From Galactobacter valiniphilus (GTDB lineage Bacteria > Actinomycetota > Actinomycetes > Actinomycetales > Micrococcaceae), in assembly GCF_003575975.1 (NCBI RefSeq), contig NZ_QQXK01000001.1, positions 62,001 through 126,000 of the forward strand: DNA of 64,000 nucleotides, in the 5' to 3' direction. Of this stretch, positions 47,967 through 56,295 are shown in pieces. The translations under genes and the position numbers were made by a program. Position 1 is the stretch's first letter. Each line of letters begins with the position of its first letter. The notes under the pieces are model-generated. The model was not told the origin of the DNA and ran no database searches. It saw nothing but the letters and a program-made list of their open reading frames with translations.

Positions 47967-49187
47967 ATGCGGAGCGTGTTGACCCTGCCCGACGACGGCG
48001 CGCGCACCTTTGGTGCGCACGTCGCTGGCCTGCTCGGCGCCCTGGGCGCGGCGCAGCGCGGCACGGGACCGGCCGTGGAGGTCCTCGAGGGCCCCGCGGC
48101 CGGGGAGTTCGTGCAGACCTTCCCGCAGGACGCCCCGGCGGGCACTGCGGCGGTCATCCGCACCTCGGGCTCCACGGGCATGCCCAAACGGACGGCCCTC
48201 CCCGCCGCCTCGCTCGCCGCCTCAGCCGCCGCGACCCGCGAGCGCCTCGGCGGCGACGGCCACTGGCTCCTCGCCCTGCCGCTGCACTACGTCGCCGGTC
48301 TCGCGGTGCTCTCCCGGGCCCTGCTCGGAGACACCCGGGTCGCCGCGTTGGACCTCCGCGAGCGCTTCACCCCGGAGGCCTTCACGGCCGCCACGCGCGT
48401 GCTGGCAGACCAGTCGGCGCTGGACGCCGACCTCCTCGAGGAGGCTCCCCGCCCGCTCTACACCTCCCTGGTTCCGACGCAGCTCACGCGCCTCCTCGAG
48501 GACGACGCCGCCACAGAGGCCTTGCGCTCCTACGCCGCCGTGCTCGTGGGCGGCGGCCGCACCCCCGACGCGACCCGCGCCCGCGCGCGGGAGGCGGGGA
48601 TCGCCGTCGTGCTCACCTATGGTTCCGCCGAGACCTGCGGCGGCTGCGTCTACGACGGCGTCCCGCTGCCCGGCGTCACGGCCGAGTCCCTGAACGGACG
48701 CCTGCGCCTCGGCGGCGCCATGGTCGCCGGCCCGTACCTCGGCGACCCCGAGCGCTCCGCGGAGCACTTCTCCGAGGAGCACGGCACGCGCTTCTACCTC
48801 ACGGACGACCTCGGCGAGGTCACGGACGGCGTGCTCTCCGTGAGCGGCCGCGTGGACGACGTCATCAACACGGGCGGCGTGAAGGTCTCGGCGCAGGCCG
48901 TGCAGCGCGTCATCGAGGCCCTGCCCGGCGTGCGCGGCGTGCTCGTCATCGGCGTCTCCGACCCCGAATGGGGTCAGCGCGTCGGCCTCGTGCTGGAGGA
49001 GGCGCCCGGCACCGGCATCGCAGTGCCCGACGACGCGACGGTCGCCTCCGCGGTCCGCGCCGCCCTGGGTGCCCCGGCCGTGCCGCGCCTCGTATGGCGC
49101 CCGGCCGCCCTGCCGCGGCTCGGCAACGGCAAGCCGGATCGCCGCGCGAGCATCAGCGCGCTGGAGGCCCTGGGCCGCGAGGCCTGA
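47967..49187 (+). CDS. menE: o-Succinylbenzoate-CoA ligase MenE
   Basis: A 406-residue adenylate-forming ligase activating o-succinylbenzoate before MenB acts. The phosphate loop IRTSGSTGMPKRTALP is at about residues 64-79, followed by LTYGSAETCGGCVY, and the hinge GRVDDVINTGGVKVSAQAV. The catalytic lysine is in LGNGKPDRRA near the C-terminus. It is shorter than AcsA-like ligases, as is usual in actinobacteria. Encoded directly after menB; a short-repeat copy (47986-48000) falls in its first codons. Confidence 0.93.
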   Translation: MRSVLTLPDDGARTFGAHVAGLLGALGAAQRGTGPAVEVLEGPAAGEFVQTFPQDAPAGTAAVIRTSGSTGMPKRTALPAASLAASAAATRERLGGDGHWLLALPLHYVAGLAVLSRALLGDTRVAALDLRERFTPEAFTAATRVLADQSALDADLLEEAPRPLYTSLVPTQLTRLLEDDAATEALRSYAAVLVGGGRTPDATRARAREAGIAVVLTYGSAETCGGCVYDGVPLPGVTAESLNGRLRLGGAMVAGPYLGDPERSAEHFSEEHGTRFYLTDDLGEVTDGVLSVSGRVDDVINTGGVKVSAQAVQRVIEALPGVRGVLVIGVSDPEWGQRVGLVLEEAPGTGIAVPDDATVASAVRAALGAPAVPRLVWRPAALPRLGNGKPDRRASISALEALGREA

Positions 49188-49285
49188 CACCCACCCCTGA
49201 GACGCGGCCCACGCGATTTCACTCGCGCCTGCTTCGGCGCGAGAATGAAGGGTCAGCTTTCCCTGTCTAGGAAGGATCCGCACCC

Positions 49286-50170
49286 GTGGCCACCCCAGCC
49301 CAGTGGATCGCCGGTGCGCGCCTGCGCACCCTCCCCATGGCCGTCGCGCCCGTTGCCGTCGGCGCGGCCGCCGCGTTCGGCGCCTCCGGCCAGCTGCACT
49401 GGGTCCGCGCGATCCTGGCGCTGCTCGTCTCGCTGCTGCTGCAGATCGGCGTGAACTACGCCAACGACTACTCGGACGGCATCCGCGGCACCGACGACGA
49501 GCGCGTGGGCCCGCTGCGCCTGACCGGCTCGCGCCTGGCCAAGCCCAGCCACGTGAAGGCCGCGTCCTTCCTGTGCTTCGGCGTCGCCGCGCTGGCCGGC
49601 CTCGGCCTCGTGCTGCTCTCGGGCTCCTGGCCGCTGCTCATCGTGGGCGTCTGCGCCGTGTTCGCTGCGTGGGGCTACACGGGAGGCAAGCACCCCTACG
49701 GCTACCTGGGCCTCGGCGAGGTCTTCGTCTTCCTGTTCTTCGGGCTGGTCGCCACGCTCGGCACCACGGTCACGCAGATCAACACCTTCACCGCCTCGGC
49801 CTGGCTCGGCGCCGTCTCCGTGGGCCTGCTCGCCATGGCCCTGCTCATGGCCAACAACATCCGCGACATCCCCACGGACCGCGAGGTCGGCAAGAATACG
49901 CTGGCCGTGCGCCTGGGCGATCGCCCCGCTCGCCTGTCCTACGGCGTCATGGTGGTCGTGGCCGGGCTTCTCCCGGCCGTGCTCGCGGTGAGCAACGTCT
50001 GGATGCTGCTGCCGGTGCTCGTCTCCGTGGCCGGCCTCGCGCCCGCCCGCACGGTGCTGCGCGCGCAGTCCCCCCAGGAGCTCATCCCGGTCCTGAAGAC
50101 CACGGGCATCCTGGCCATCGTTTTCGCGGTGCTCTTCGCCGCGGCGGAGGTGCTCGGCCGCCTGGCCTAA
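49286..50170 (+). CDS. menA: 1,4-dihydroxy-2-naphthoate polyprenyltransferase MenA
   Basis: A 294-residue UbiA-family membrane prenyltransferase attaching the isoprenoid chain in menaquinone synthesis. The two aspartate-rich motifs are NDYSDGIRGTDDERVG (about residues 65-80) and DIPTDREVGKNTLAVRLG (about 195-212). About eight helices are visible. GTG start, with GAAGGA upstream. It lies 98 bases after menE and ends at a strong bidirectional terminator. Confidence 0.95.
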   Translation: MATPAQWIAGARLRTLPMAVAPVAVGAAAAFGASGQLHWVRAILALLVSLLLQIGVNYANDYSDGIRGTDDERVGPLRLTGSRLAKPSHVKAASFLCFGVAALAGLGLVLLSGSWPLLIVGVCAVFAAWGYTGGKHPYGYLGLGEVFVFLFFGLVATLGTTVTQINTFTASAWLGAVSVGLLAMALLMANNIRDIPTDREVGKNTLAVRLGDRPARLSYGVMVVVAGLLPAVLAVSNVWMLLPVLVSVAGLAPARTVLRAQSPQELIPVLKTTGILAIVFAVLFAAAEVLGRLA

Positions 50171-50188
50171 TCCCTCCCAGCGCAAGCA

Positions 50189-50225
50189 AAAGCGCCCGAC
50201 GCCACCACACGGCGTCGGGCGCTTT
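50189..50225. terminator. Bidirectional terminator after menA
   Basis: AAAGCGCCCGACGCC (50189-50203) and GGCGTCGGGCGCTTT (50211-50225) form a perfect 15-bp stem with a 7-base loop and A/T tracts on both sides. It lies between convergent genes. The arms contain the GCCCGACG core of the short repeat. Confidence 0.9.
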
Positions 50226-50279
50226 GCTGTTGTCGCTCGGGGCTCCGCCCCGTCCCCAGCCGCCGCCTCAAGCGGGGTG

Positions 50280-50326
50280 CTGGACCGGGAACGGTTTGCT
50301 GACCGTTCTCGGTCCAGCAAACCGTT
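50280..50326. repeat. Interleaved palindromic element
   Basis: Arm a (CTGGACCGGGAACGGT, 50280-50295) pairs with 50302-50317 (15 of 16). Arm b (AACGGTTTGCTG, 50290-50301) pairs perfectly with CAGCAAACCGTT (50315-50326). The two stems overlap and exclude each other. It ends nine bases before the DUF4229 stop codon. Confidence 0.8.
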
Positions 50327-50334
50327 GGGGAGGA

Positions 50335-50688
50335 TCAGGCCTCGTCGTCGGCGACGTTGCGCGTGCGGGCGTCGGCCCCCAGGCCGGCCTGTGCGCGGAG
50401 CGTGTCCTGGAAGTTGTCCTCGACGTCGGCGTCCAGCTCGGCCTGCGTTGCCTTGTGCTCCTTGGCCGCCTTGCGGGCCTCGACGGCGTTGCCGAACTCG
50501 GTCGCGGCGGCGCGGCGCTGGCGGTCCAGCAGCAGGTAGCCCACGGCGAACGCGACGACGGCGCCGACCACGGCGGAGAGGATTGCGCCGATCATGCCCC
50601 AACGGCTCCAGCCGAAGAGGAAGTAGACCAGGCAGGCGGCGGCCACGAAGACCACGGTGCGCAGAACGAAGTAGAGGAAGACCTTCAC
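50335..50688 (-). CDS. DUF4229-family membrane protein
   Basis: A 117-residue protein with two N-terminal membrane helices (LRTVVFVAAACLVYFLFG; AILSAVVGAVVAFAVGYLLL) followed by a charged cytosolic tail with RQRRAAATEFGNAVEAR. DUF4229 proteins are common in Micrococcales next to menA and cytochrome c maturation genes, as here, but have no known function. GTG 50688 start. Divergent from the PLDc_N gene. Confidence 0.82.
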   Translation of the reverse strand: MKVFLYFVLRTVVFVAAACLVYFLFGWSRWGMIGAILSAVVGAVVAFAVGYLLLDRQRRAAATEFGNAVEARKAAKEHKATQAELDADVEDNFQDTLRAQAGLGADARTRNVADDEA

Positions 50689-50769
50689 CCATCCAGTCTA
50701 GGCGGGACCGGACGCGCCAGCGGACTGCCGGTGGGCTGGCACACAGCCACAGTCCCTAGACTGGTGGGC

Positions 50770-51216
50770 ATGAGATGGCTCCTGACGGGTGTGGTCGTCG
50801 CCGCGGCGATCATCCTCTACGCCCTGTTTCACGCGATCATGACCCCCGCACGCTCCGTGCGTGCCCTGCCCAAGGGTGTGTGGATCCTCGCGATCCTGCT
50901 CCTGCCGGTGGTCGGTGCCGGCCTGTGGTTCTGGCTCGGCGCACCCCGCCGCGCGCCCGGCGGCCCCACGCGCCCCGTGCAGCGAGGCCTGGGGCCAGAC
51001 GACGATCCCGAGTTCCTGCGCCGCATCGAGACCCAGCGCCGCCAGAAGGCGCGCGAGGAGAAGCTCAACGCCAAGGAGTCCGAGCTCAAGGCCCGCGAGG
51101 AGCGCCTCAAGAAGGAGGCGGAGTCCAAGCCCGAGCAGGAGGGCGAAGGCGAAGACCCGAAGCCAAGCGATTCCACCGAAACCGACACGACCCCGGGTGG
51201 GGCGCCCCAGCAGTAG
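50770..51216 (+). CDS. PLDc_N-domain membrane protein
   Basis: A 148-residue protein with two membrane helices (GVVVAAAIILYALFHAI; KGVWILAILLLPVVGAGLWF) in the PLDc_N arrangement found at the N-terminus of cardiolipin synthases. It lacks the phospholipase D catalytic domain. A coiled-coil-like Lys/Glu-rich tail follows (QRRQKAREEKLNAKESELK). Common as a stand-alone gene in this part of Micrococcales genomes; function unknown. ATG 50770; a TAGACT element lies about 10 bases upstream, so it may be leaderless. Confidence 0.8.
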   Translation: MRWLLTGVVVAAAIILYALFHAIMTPARSVRALPKGVWILAILLLPVVGAGLWFWLGAPRRAPGGPTRPVQRGLGPDDDPEFLRRIETQRRQKAREEKLNAKESELKAREERLKKEAESKPEQEGEGEDPKPSDSTETDTTPGGAPQQ

Positions 51217-51241
51217 CCTTTCCGCCCGCACGACGCACCGA

Positions 51242-51284
51242 GGGCCCGGTGGCCTCCCCTTTGAGGGAGGCCACCGGGCCCTTT
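51242..51284. terminator. Bidirectional terminator
   Basis: GGGCCCGGTGGCCTCCC (51242-51258) and its complement (51265-51281) form a perfect 17-bp stem with a 6-base loop and a following TTT, between convergent genes. Confidence 0.9.
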
Positions 51285-51300
51285 CACTGCTAGCGCGCGG

Positions 51301-51897
51301 TCAGCGACGTTTGAACCACCGCTTCCAGACGCTCGGGGGCTCGATGGGGTGCTCCGGCCACGGGTGCGCCAGCATCAATCCCTCGACCTCCTCCATGGCC
51401 GCGTCATATTCGGCGGCGTCGAAGGTCAGCGTCGCCGGGAACCAGCCCACTGGATCAAGGTCGTCAGCCGGTGAGTGGGCCTCTTTGCACTCCTCCGGGT
51501 CATCCCCGGGCTCGAGCTCGTCCCTCCAGCGCGTCATGTTGATGGCCCAATGCGGCCGTTCCCAAAGCACCACGGATCCTTCACGCCGCATCCACACCGC
51601 AAACGAGCCGCACTGCAGATCGGCACAGAAGCTACACACGGACAGCTCCAGCTCGCCCGGCTCCAGCTCGTCGTTGGCCCGCACCGAGGCATCCCTGTAC
51701 CCGGCCAGCCACTGTCTCGCGAACGTTTCCACGTGTTTGTGGCTGAAGGGGCTTTCCGCCGCCTTGGGTGCGGAGTTCGACCACGGCTCCCGTCCCGGGG
51801 CGATGGTGTCGACCAGGGCCACGCCATCCACCAGCAGGTGCACGACACGGTCCGGCTCGCTCCACACGGCGGCAATCCTGTTCACGGAGGACGTCAT
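51301..51897 (-). CDS. Hypothetical protein (198 residues)
   Basis: A 198-residue soluble, Trp-rich and acidic protein (DRVVHLLVDGVALVDTIAPG; SFCADLQCGSFAVWMRREGS; EPPSVWKRWFKRR at the end). It has a CxxC-like pair (CSFCADLQC) that might bind a metal. No family is recognised; this composition is typical of unannotated actinobacterial or immunity-like proteins. ATG 51897 is chosen; further upstream the frame is open but passes through an apparent terminator region. It sits between two terminators and is a single-gene unit. Confidence 0.55.
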   Translation of the reverse strand: MTSSVNRIAAVWSEPDRVVHLLVDGVALVDTIAPGREPWSNSAPKAAESPFSHKHVETFARQWLAGYRDASVRANDELEPGELELSVCSFCADLQCGSFAVWMRREGSVVLWERPHWAINMTRWRDELEPGDDPEECKEAHSPADDLDPVGWFPATLTFDAAEYDAAMEEVEGLMLAHPWPEHPIEPPSVWKRWFKRR

Positions 51898-51952
51898 GCC
51901 TTCATCATGCCGCCCCACCCGCCGTCGGGCCTTGCCGGCCTGAACCAACACA

Positions 51953-51985
51953 GCGGCCCCGCCCCTCAACGAGGGGCGGGGCCGC
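51953..51985. terminator. Terminator after the cytochrome c maturation operon
   Basis: GCGGCCCCGCCCCTC (51953-51967) and GAGGGGCGGGGCCGC (51971-51985) form a perfect 15-bp stem with a 3-base loop, 17 bases beyond the ccsB stop. Confidence 0.85.
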
Positions 51986-52001
51986 GTGGCGCTGCGATCG
52001 A

Positions 52002-53051
52002 TCAGACGCCGGCGTAGGAGTGGTAGCCGGGGAAGATGATGTTCACGGCGGTGAAGTTGAAGACCACGCAGGCGTAGCCAACGATGCTCAGCCAGGCCGA
52101 GCGGTTGCCCGTCCAGCCGCGCGTGGCGCGGGCGTGCAGGTAGCCGGCGTAGAGGACCCAGATGATGAAGGACCAGACTTCCTTCACGTCCCAGCCCCAG
52201 TAGCGGCCCCACGCTGCCTCGGCCCAGACGGCGCCGAGGATCACGGTGATGGTCCACAGCACGAACGCGAGGGCGTTAATGCGGTAGGCGGCGTTCTCGA
52301 GCGAGGTCGCGGAGGGGACCAGGCGCATCCACGGCAGCTTGTCCTCGCCGCCGGCGGCCAGGACCTTCTGGCGGCGGCTCTGGATGAGCTGCAGCACGGC
52401 CATGGCAAACGTCAGGGTGAAGAGCGCCGAGGCGATGACGGCGAGGGAGACGTGGATGATGAGCCACGGCGACTGCAGCGCGGGCTGCAGCGGCTGCACC
52501 GGCGTGGGGAAGCCCATGGTCGCTGCGCACATCATGATCACCACGAGGCCGGCCACGAAAACGCCCATGAAGCGGATGTCCCTGAAGATCAGCGCCACGA
52601 GGAAGACGGCGGCGACGATGAACGCGCCAGTGGTCATGAACTCGTACATATTGCCCCACGGCACGCGACCGGCGGCGATGGAGCGGGTGACCACGGCGGC
52701 CAGGTGAACGGCCGCGGCCAGGATCATGATGGCGATCGCCACGCGGGCGCCGCCGCGGCGCGGGGCGCTGCGGTCGTAGGCCATGGTGTCGTCCACCAGC
52801 TGGCCGTCCACCTCGGCGTTTTCGTGGCGCGTGCGCACGGCACCCGCGCCGACGCCGATGAGCTGCTTGGACTCCTCGGCCTTCAGGGAGGCCTCGAGCT
52901 CACGCACGGTGTTCGACGAGCGCACGAGGTCCAGCGCCCACAGAATCAGGGCAACGGCGTACACCATGGCCGCCAGGAGCATGAGCAGCTCAGACAGGGA
53001 GCCCAGCTCGAGGTTGACCTCTTTGGCGCCGATCGCGGGGAGAATTCCCAT
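52002..53051 (-). CDS. ccsB: Cytochrome c assembly protein CcsB (CcsA/ResC family)
   Basis: A 349-residue membrane protein that with ResB transports and attaches heme to apocytochromes c (system II). The WWD-like tryptophan-rich heme motif is seen in WGRYWGWDVKEVWSFIIW (about residues 285-303). Conserved histidines are in LLIHVSLA-type and AGYLHARAT segments. About eight helices are present. An extra charged segment follows the first helix (about 45-100). Last gene of the five-gene minus-strand operon; 12 bases after resB. Confidence 0.93.
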   Translation of the reverse strand: MGILPAIGAKEVNLELGSLSELLMLLAAMVYAVALILWALDLVRSSNTVRELEASLKAEESKQLIGVGAGAVRTRHENAEVDGQLVDDTMAYDRSAPRRGGARVAIAIMILAAAVHLAAVVTRSIAAGRVPWGNMYEFMTTGAFIVAAVFLVALIFRDIRFMGVFVAGLVVIMMCAATMGFPTPVQPLQPALQSPWLIIHVSLAVIASALFTLTFAMAVLQLIQSRRQKVLAAGGEDKLPWMRLVPSATSLENAAYRINALAFVLWTITVILGAVWAEAAWGRYWGWDVKEVWSFIIWVLYAGYLHARATRGWTGNRSAWLSIVGYACVVFNFTAVNIIFPGYHSYAGV

Positions 53052-53063
53052 GTTTCCTCAGCT

Positions 53064-54860
53064 TCAATCGCGCAGCGTGCGCTGCGTGGTGGTGATGGTC
53101 GAGGTGACCTCGACCTGGGTGAGCCCCGGGAATTCCTTCTTCAGGATGTCCCGCAGGGCCTTGGCCTCCGCGGCAAGCCGCGGGTCTTCGCCGCGCGCGA
53201 GCAGGCCGTACTCAATCATACGCCCGCCACCCTCGGTTCCCGACGTGTTGTCGGCAAGCTTGAACCACACGCGGCGGCGCGGAACGAAGAGGGAGATCGC
53301 GAGGCCAAGCACGGCAAGCACCGCGAAGGTGCCGACCCAGGCCTTGCCCGGATCGCGGTGGATCTCGATGCCGATGTAGCGCTTCAGGCCATCGAAGGAG
53401 ATGGTGCCCTTGCCGTCCGGCAGCTCGTAGGTGTGCGTCTTCTCGGAGTTGCCGAGCACGATGCCACCCACGTCCAGCTTGCGGTTGTTGAGCTCCTTGA
53501 GCTTCTTGGTGTCCAGCACGTACACGTTCTGCGGCGTGCCATCGTCCAGGCCCAGATCGCCGTAGTAGGAGTTCAGCTGCAGCGTGGGCTCGTTCGCGTC
53601 CGGGTCGGCCGAGTAGGCCACTCCCTGCGCGTTGTACATGGTGGTCGGCAGCAGGAAGCCCTGGAAGGCGAGCTGCTCGCCGTCGGAGGTGTCCGGCACC
53701 TTGAGCACCATGAGCGACATGTAGGTACCGTCCTGCGGGACGGCCACGACGGGCCCCTGGTAGGCGACCTTGCCCTTCGAGTCCTTCACCGTGACGACCG
53801 GCGCGTAGCCGTTGCCGACGAGGTACACATCGGCACCCGCCACGCGCAGCGGGTGGTTCACCTTGATGGTGTCCTCGCGCACCTCGGAGCCCGGGCCGTC
53901 CTTGACCGTGACCTCGGCGGTGTAGTCAACGGGCGTACCGTACTTGCCGTCGGTGCGCTCCTGGCGGTTGAACTCGATGCTGAACTTGTTCAGCTGCACC
54001 GAGAACGGGGCCAGCGTCTCCGCGTTGAAACGGTTGCCGGGGCTGAACTGGTCGTAGGAGACGAGGGTGTTGGTGAAGCCCTCGCCCTCCACGAGGATGC
54101 GCTGCCCGGAGTAGCCGAACATGCCGCCCACGGCCACGGAGATCAGGACGCCCACGAGCGAGTAGTGGAAGAGCAGATTGCCCCACTCGCGGCTGTAGCC
54201 GCGCTCGGCACCCACGGAGGCGCCCACCTTGCCCTGCGCCGCGCGCGACTGCACGCGGTAGCGGCGGGTCTTCAGGATCTTGTTAAGTCGCTTGATGACC
54301 TCCTCGTCCGAGGGGGCATCCGCCGGCAGCGCCAGCGCACCGGACTCGGGCAGGCGGTTGAACCGCGCCGGCGTGCGCGCCGGCGGGCGCTTGCTGGCCT
54401 GCCAGTGCTGCTTGGTGCGCGGCATGACACAACCGACGAGCGAGATGAAGAGCAGCAGGTAGATCGCGGAGAACCAGGCCGACGTGAACACGTCGAAGAA
54501 CTGCATCTTGTCCAGGACGTTGCCCCAGAACGGGTTGTCCTTCAGGTACTGGACCACCTTCTCAGGGCTCTGCGAGCGCTGCGGAAACAGCGAGCCTGGC
54601 ACGGCGGCCACGGCAAGCAAGAGCAGCAGGAAGAGCGCGGTCTTCATGGTGGTCAGCTGGGTCCACGCCCAGCGCACCATGCCCCAGAAGCCCAAGGCGG
54701 GCACGGCGACGTCGTTCTTTGCCGCCTTCTTGCTCGCCTTGGCGGCCTTGGCCGCCTTGCCTTCCGTGCCCGACGGCGCGGCGGAACCTTCGCCGGGCGC
54801 GCCGGCCTCGGTGCCGTCCCCGGCGCCGGGGAGCTCGGGATCCTTCAACGAATCAGACAT
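53064..54860 (-). CDS. resB: Cytochrome c biogenesis protein ResB
   Basis: A 598-residue ResB/Ccs1 protein. It has three N-terminal membrane helices (residues about 70-90, 135-155, 225-250) with FLLLLLLAVAAVPGSLFPQ, a large extracytoplasmic domain (about 255-525) and a final helix (FAVLAVLGLAISLFVPRRR). The first 50 residues are a low-complexity Ala/Lys/Gly tail with an AAPSGTEG unit encoded by a dispersed-repeat copy (54767-54784). It partners CcsB in heme delivery to apocytochrome c. ATG 54860 overlaps the ccdA stop by one base. Confidence 0.93.
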   Translation of the reverse strand: MSDSLKDPELPGAGDGTEAGAPGEGSAAPSGTEGKAAKAAKASKKAAKNDVAVPALGFWGMVRWAWTQLTTMKTALFLLLLLAVAAVPGSLFPQRSQSPEKVVQYLKDNPFWGNVLDKMQFFDVFTSAWFSAIYLLLFISLVGCVMPRTKQHWQASKRPPARTPARFNRLPESGALALPADAPSDEEVIKRLNKILKTRRYRVQSRAAQGKVGASVGAERGYSREWGNLLFHYSLVGVLISVAVGGMFGYSGQRILVEGEGFTNTLVSYDQFSPGNRFNAETLAPFSVQLNKFSIEFNRQERTDGKYGTPVDYTAEVTVKDGPGSEVREDTIKVNHPLRVAGADVYLVGNGYAPVVTVKDSKGKVAYQGPVVAVPQDGTYMSLMVLKVPDTSDGEQLAFQGFLLPTTMYNAQGVAYSADPDANEPTLQLNSYYGDLGLDDGTPQNVYVLDTKKLKELNNRKLDVGGIVLGNSEKTHTYELPDGKGTISFDGLKRYIGIEIHRDPGKAWVGTFAVLAVLGLAISLFVPRRRVWFKLADNTSGTEGGGRMIEYGLLARGEDPRLAAEAKALRDILKKEFPGLTQVEVTSTITTTQRTLRD

Positions 54861-55672
54861 CAGAGCGGGAACACCACCGAATTCTGGAACCAGTTCTGCA
54901 GGGAAGACATCCAGGTCCCCCACAGGCCCGTGGCCATGAGCAGGCCGAGGACGATGAGAATGATGCCACCCGTGCGCATGATCGCGAGCTGGTGGCGGCG
55001 CAGGAAGCCCAGCGCCTTGCTGGCCTTGCCGAAGGCGAGGGCCACGAGGACAAACGGGACGCCGAGGCCCAGGCAGTACACGAGCGCGAGCAGCGCGCCG
55101 CGCGCGCCGTCCGCGCCGGCGCTGTAGCCGAGCGAGAGCACGGCGGCGAGCGTGGGGCCCATGCACGGGGCCCAGCCCAGGCCGAAGGTGATGCCGAGGA
55201 CCGGCGCACCCCAGAGACCGGCGGGCGGGCGCTTGTGGATCTTGCGCTCGCGCTGGAAGAAGGAGAAGCCGCCCATGAAGACGATGCCCATCACGATGAT
55301 GACCACGCCGAGCAACTGCTGCACCCACGGGTAGTTGTTGCGCGAGATGTGCGCGCCGAGGCTCTGTAACACGAAGCCGAAGAGCACGAACACGGCAGAG
55401 AAGCCCAGCACGAACAGCCCGATGCCGGCGACCATGCGGCCGCGGCGGCGCTCGGCCAGGTCCGCGCCGGCCAGGCCCGAGACGTAGCCGAGGTAGCCGG
55501 GCACGAGCGGAAGCACGCACGGGGAGAGGAAGGAGATCAGGCCGGCCAGCGCGGCGATCGGGATCGCCAGGAGCAGGGGGCCGCTCAGCACCGCCTCGGC
55601 GGCGTCGTTGGCGGAGGGCACGACGGCGGGGAGGGCGGCTCCCAGCCCGGCGGCCAGCACGGTGGGGCTCAC
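54860..55672 (-). CDS. ccdA: Thiol-disulfide interchange protein CcdA
   Basis: A 270-residue six-helix membrane protein passing reducing equivalents from cytosolic thioredoxin to ResA. The two redox cysteines are visible in LSPCVLPLVPGYLGY and GWAPCMGPT, with the expected prolines. GTG 55672 overlaps the resA stop (GTGA). The C-terminus is extended slightly (GTWMSSLQNWFQNSVVFPL). It is the middle gene of phosphatase-resA-ccdA-resB-ccsB. Confidence 0.94.
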   Translation of the reverse strand: MSPTVLAAGLGAALPAVVPSANDAAEAVLSGPLLLAIPIAALAGLISFLSPCVLPLVPGYLGYVSGLAGADLAERRRGRMVAGIGLFVLGFSAVFVLFGFVLQSLGAHISRNNYPWVQQLLGVVIIVMGIVFMGGFSFFQRERKIHKRPPAGLWGAPVLGITFGLGWAPCMGPTLAAVLSLGYSAGADGARGALLALVYCLGLGVPFVLVALAFGKASKALGFLRRHQLAIMRTGGIILIVLGLLMATGLWGTWMSSLQNWFQNSVVFPL

Positions 55673-56295
55673 TTGGTGCCGGTGAGCGCGGTCTTGATGA
55701 GGGCGCGCAGGGTGCCCTCCTCCGCGACGCCGAGCACGCGCGCCGTGATGCGGCGCTCGGAGTCAAGCACCAGGGTGGTGGGCACGGCCTGCGGCGGCAC
55801 GTACTGCGTCAGGGAGAGCAGGACGCCGCCGTCCAGGTCGCGGATGGAGGGGTAGGTCAGGCCGAAGGTGGTGTCGAACGCCTCCGCCGCGGCCTTCTCG
55901 TCGCGGATGTTGACGCCGATGAACTCGACGCCCTGGCTCTTGAACTCCTCGGAGAGCTTCTTGAGCGTGGGGGCCTCGGTGCGGCACGGCGCGCACGCGG
56001 CGTACCAGAAGTTCAGGACGGTGACCTTGTTCGTGAGCTTCGAGGCGTCGATGGTCTCGCCGTCGAAGGTCTTGGCGGAGAACTCGACGGGGGCCGAGCG
56101 GTCGTCGCCCGCGTACTCGGCCACGGTGCCGTCGCCGGCGATGTAGCCCTTGCCCGAGCCGTCCTTGGCCTGCTTGCCGAGGTCCGTGCTCTCCGTGGAG
56201 CAGGAGGCAAGGCCCAGCGTGCCGAGTCCTGCGGCCGCGAGGCCCAGGAGGGCGCGGCGGCTCGTGGTGCGGTTGGATGCGGGGTTCACGCTCAT
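55669..56295 (-). CDS. resA: Extracytoplasmic thiol-disulfide oxidoreductase ResA/TlpA
   Basis: A 208-residue lipoprotein with twin-arginine-like start (TTSRRALLGLAAAG) and a lipobox LASC at about residue 32. The thioredoxin fold has the active site WYAACAPCR and cis-proline region in VPTTLVLD. It reduces the CxxCH cysteines of apocytochrome c so that heme can be attached. ATG 56295 overlaps the upstream phosphatase stop by four bases. Alternative in-frame starts further upstream are unlikely. Confidence 0.92.
   Translation of the reverse strand: MSVNPASNRTTSRRALLGLAAAGLGTLGLASCSTESTDLGKQAKDGSGKGYIAGDGTVAEYAGDDRSAPVEFSAKTFDGETIDASKLTNKVTVLNFWYAACAPCRTEAPTLKKLSEEFKSQGVEFIGVNIRDEKAAAEAFDTTFGLTYPSIRDLDGGVLLSLTQYVPPQAVPTTLVLDSERRITARVLGVAEEGTLRALIKTALTGTK

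Noticed and set aside
51768-55127. Very long open frame (over 1,100 codons) on the plus strand
   Set aside because: It lies antisense to ccsB and resB, which have clear family motifs. Long antisense frames are normal in such GC-rich coding DNA, and the translation is low-complexity His/Arg/Gly/Val.
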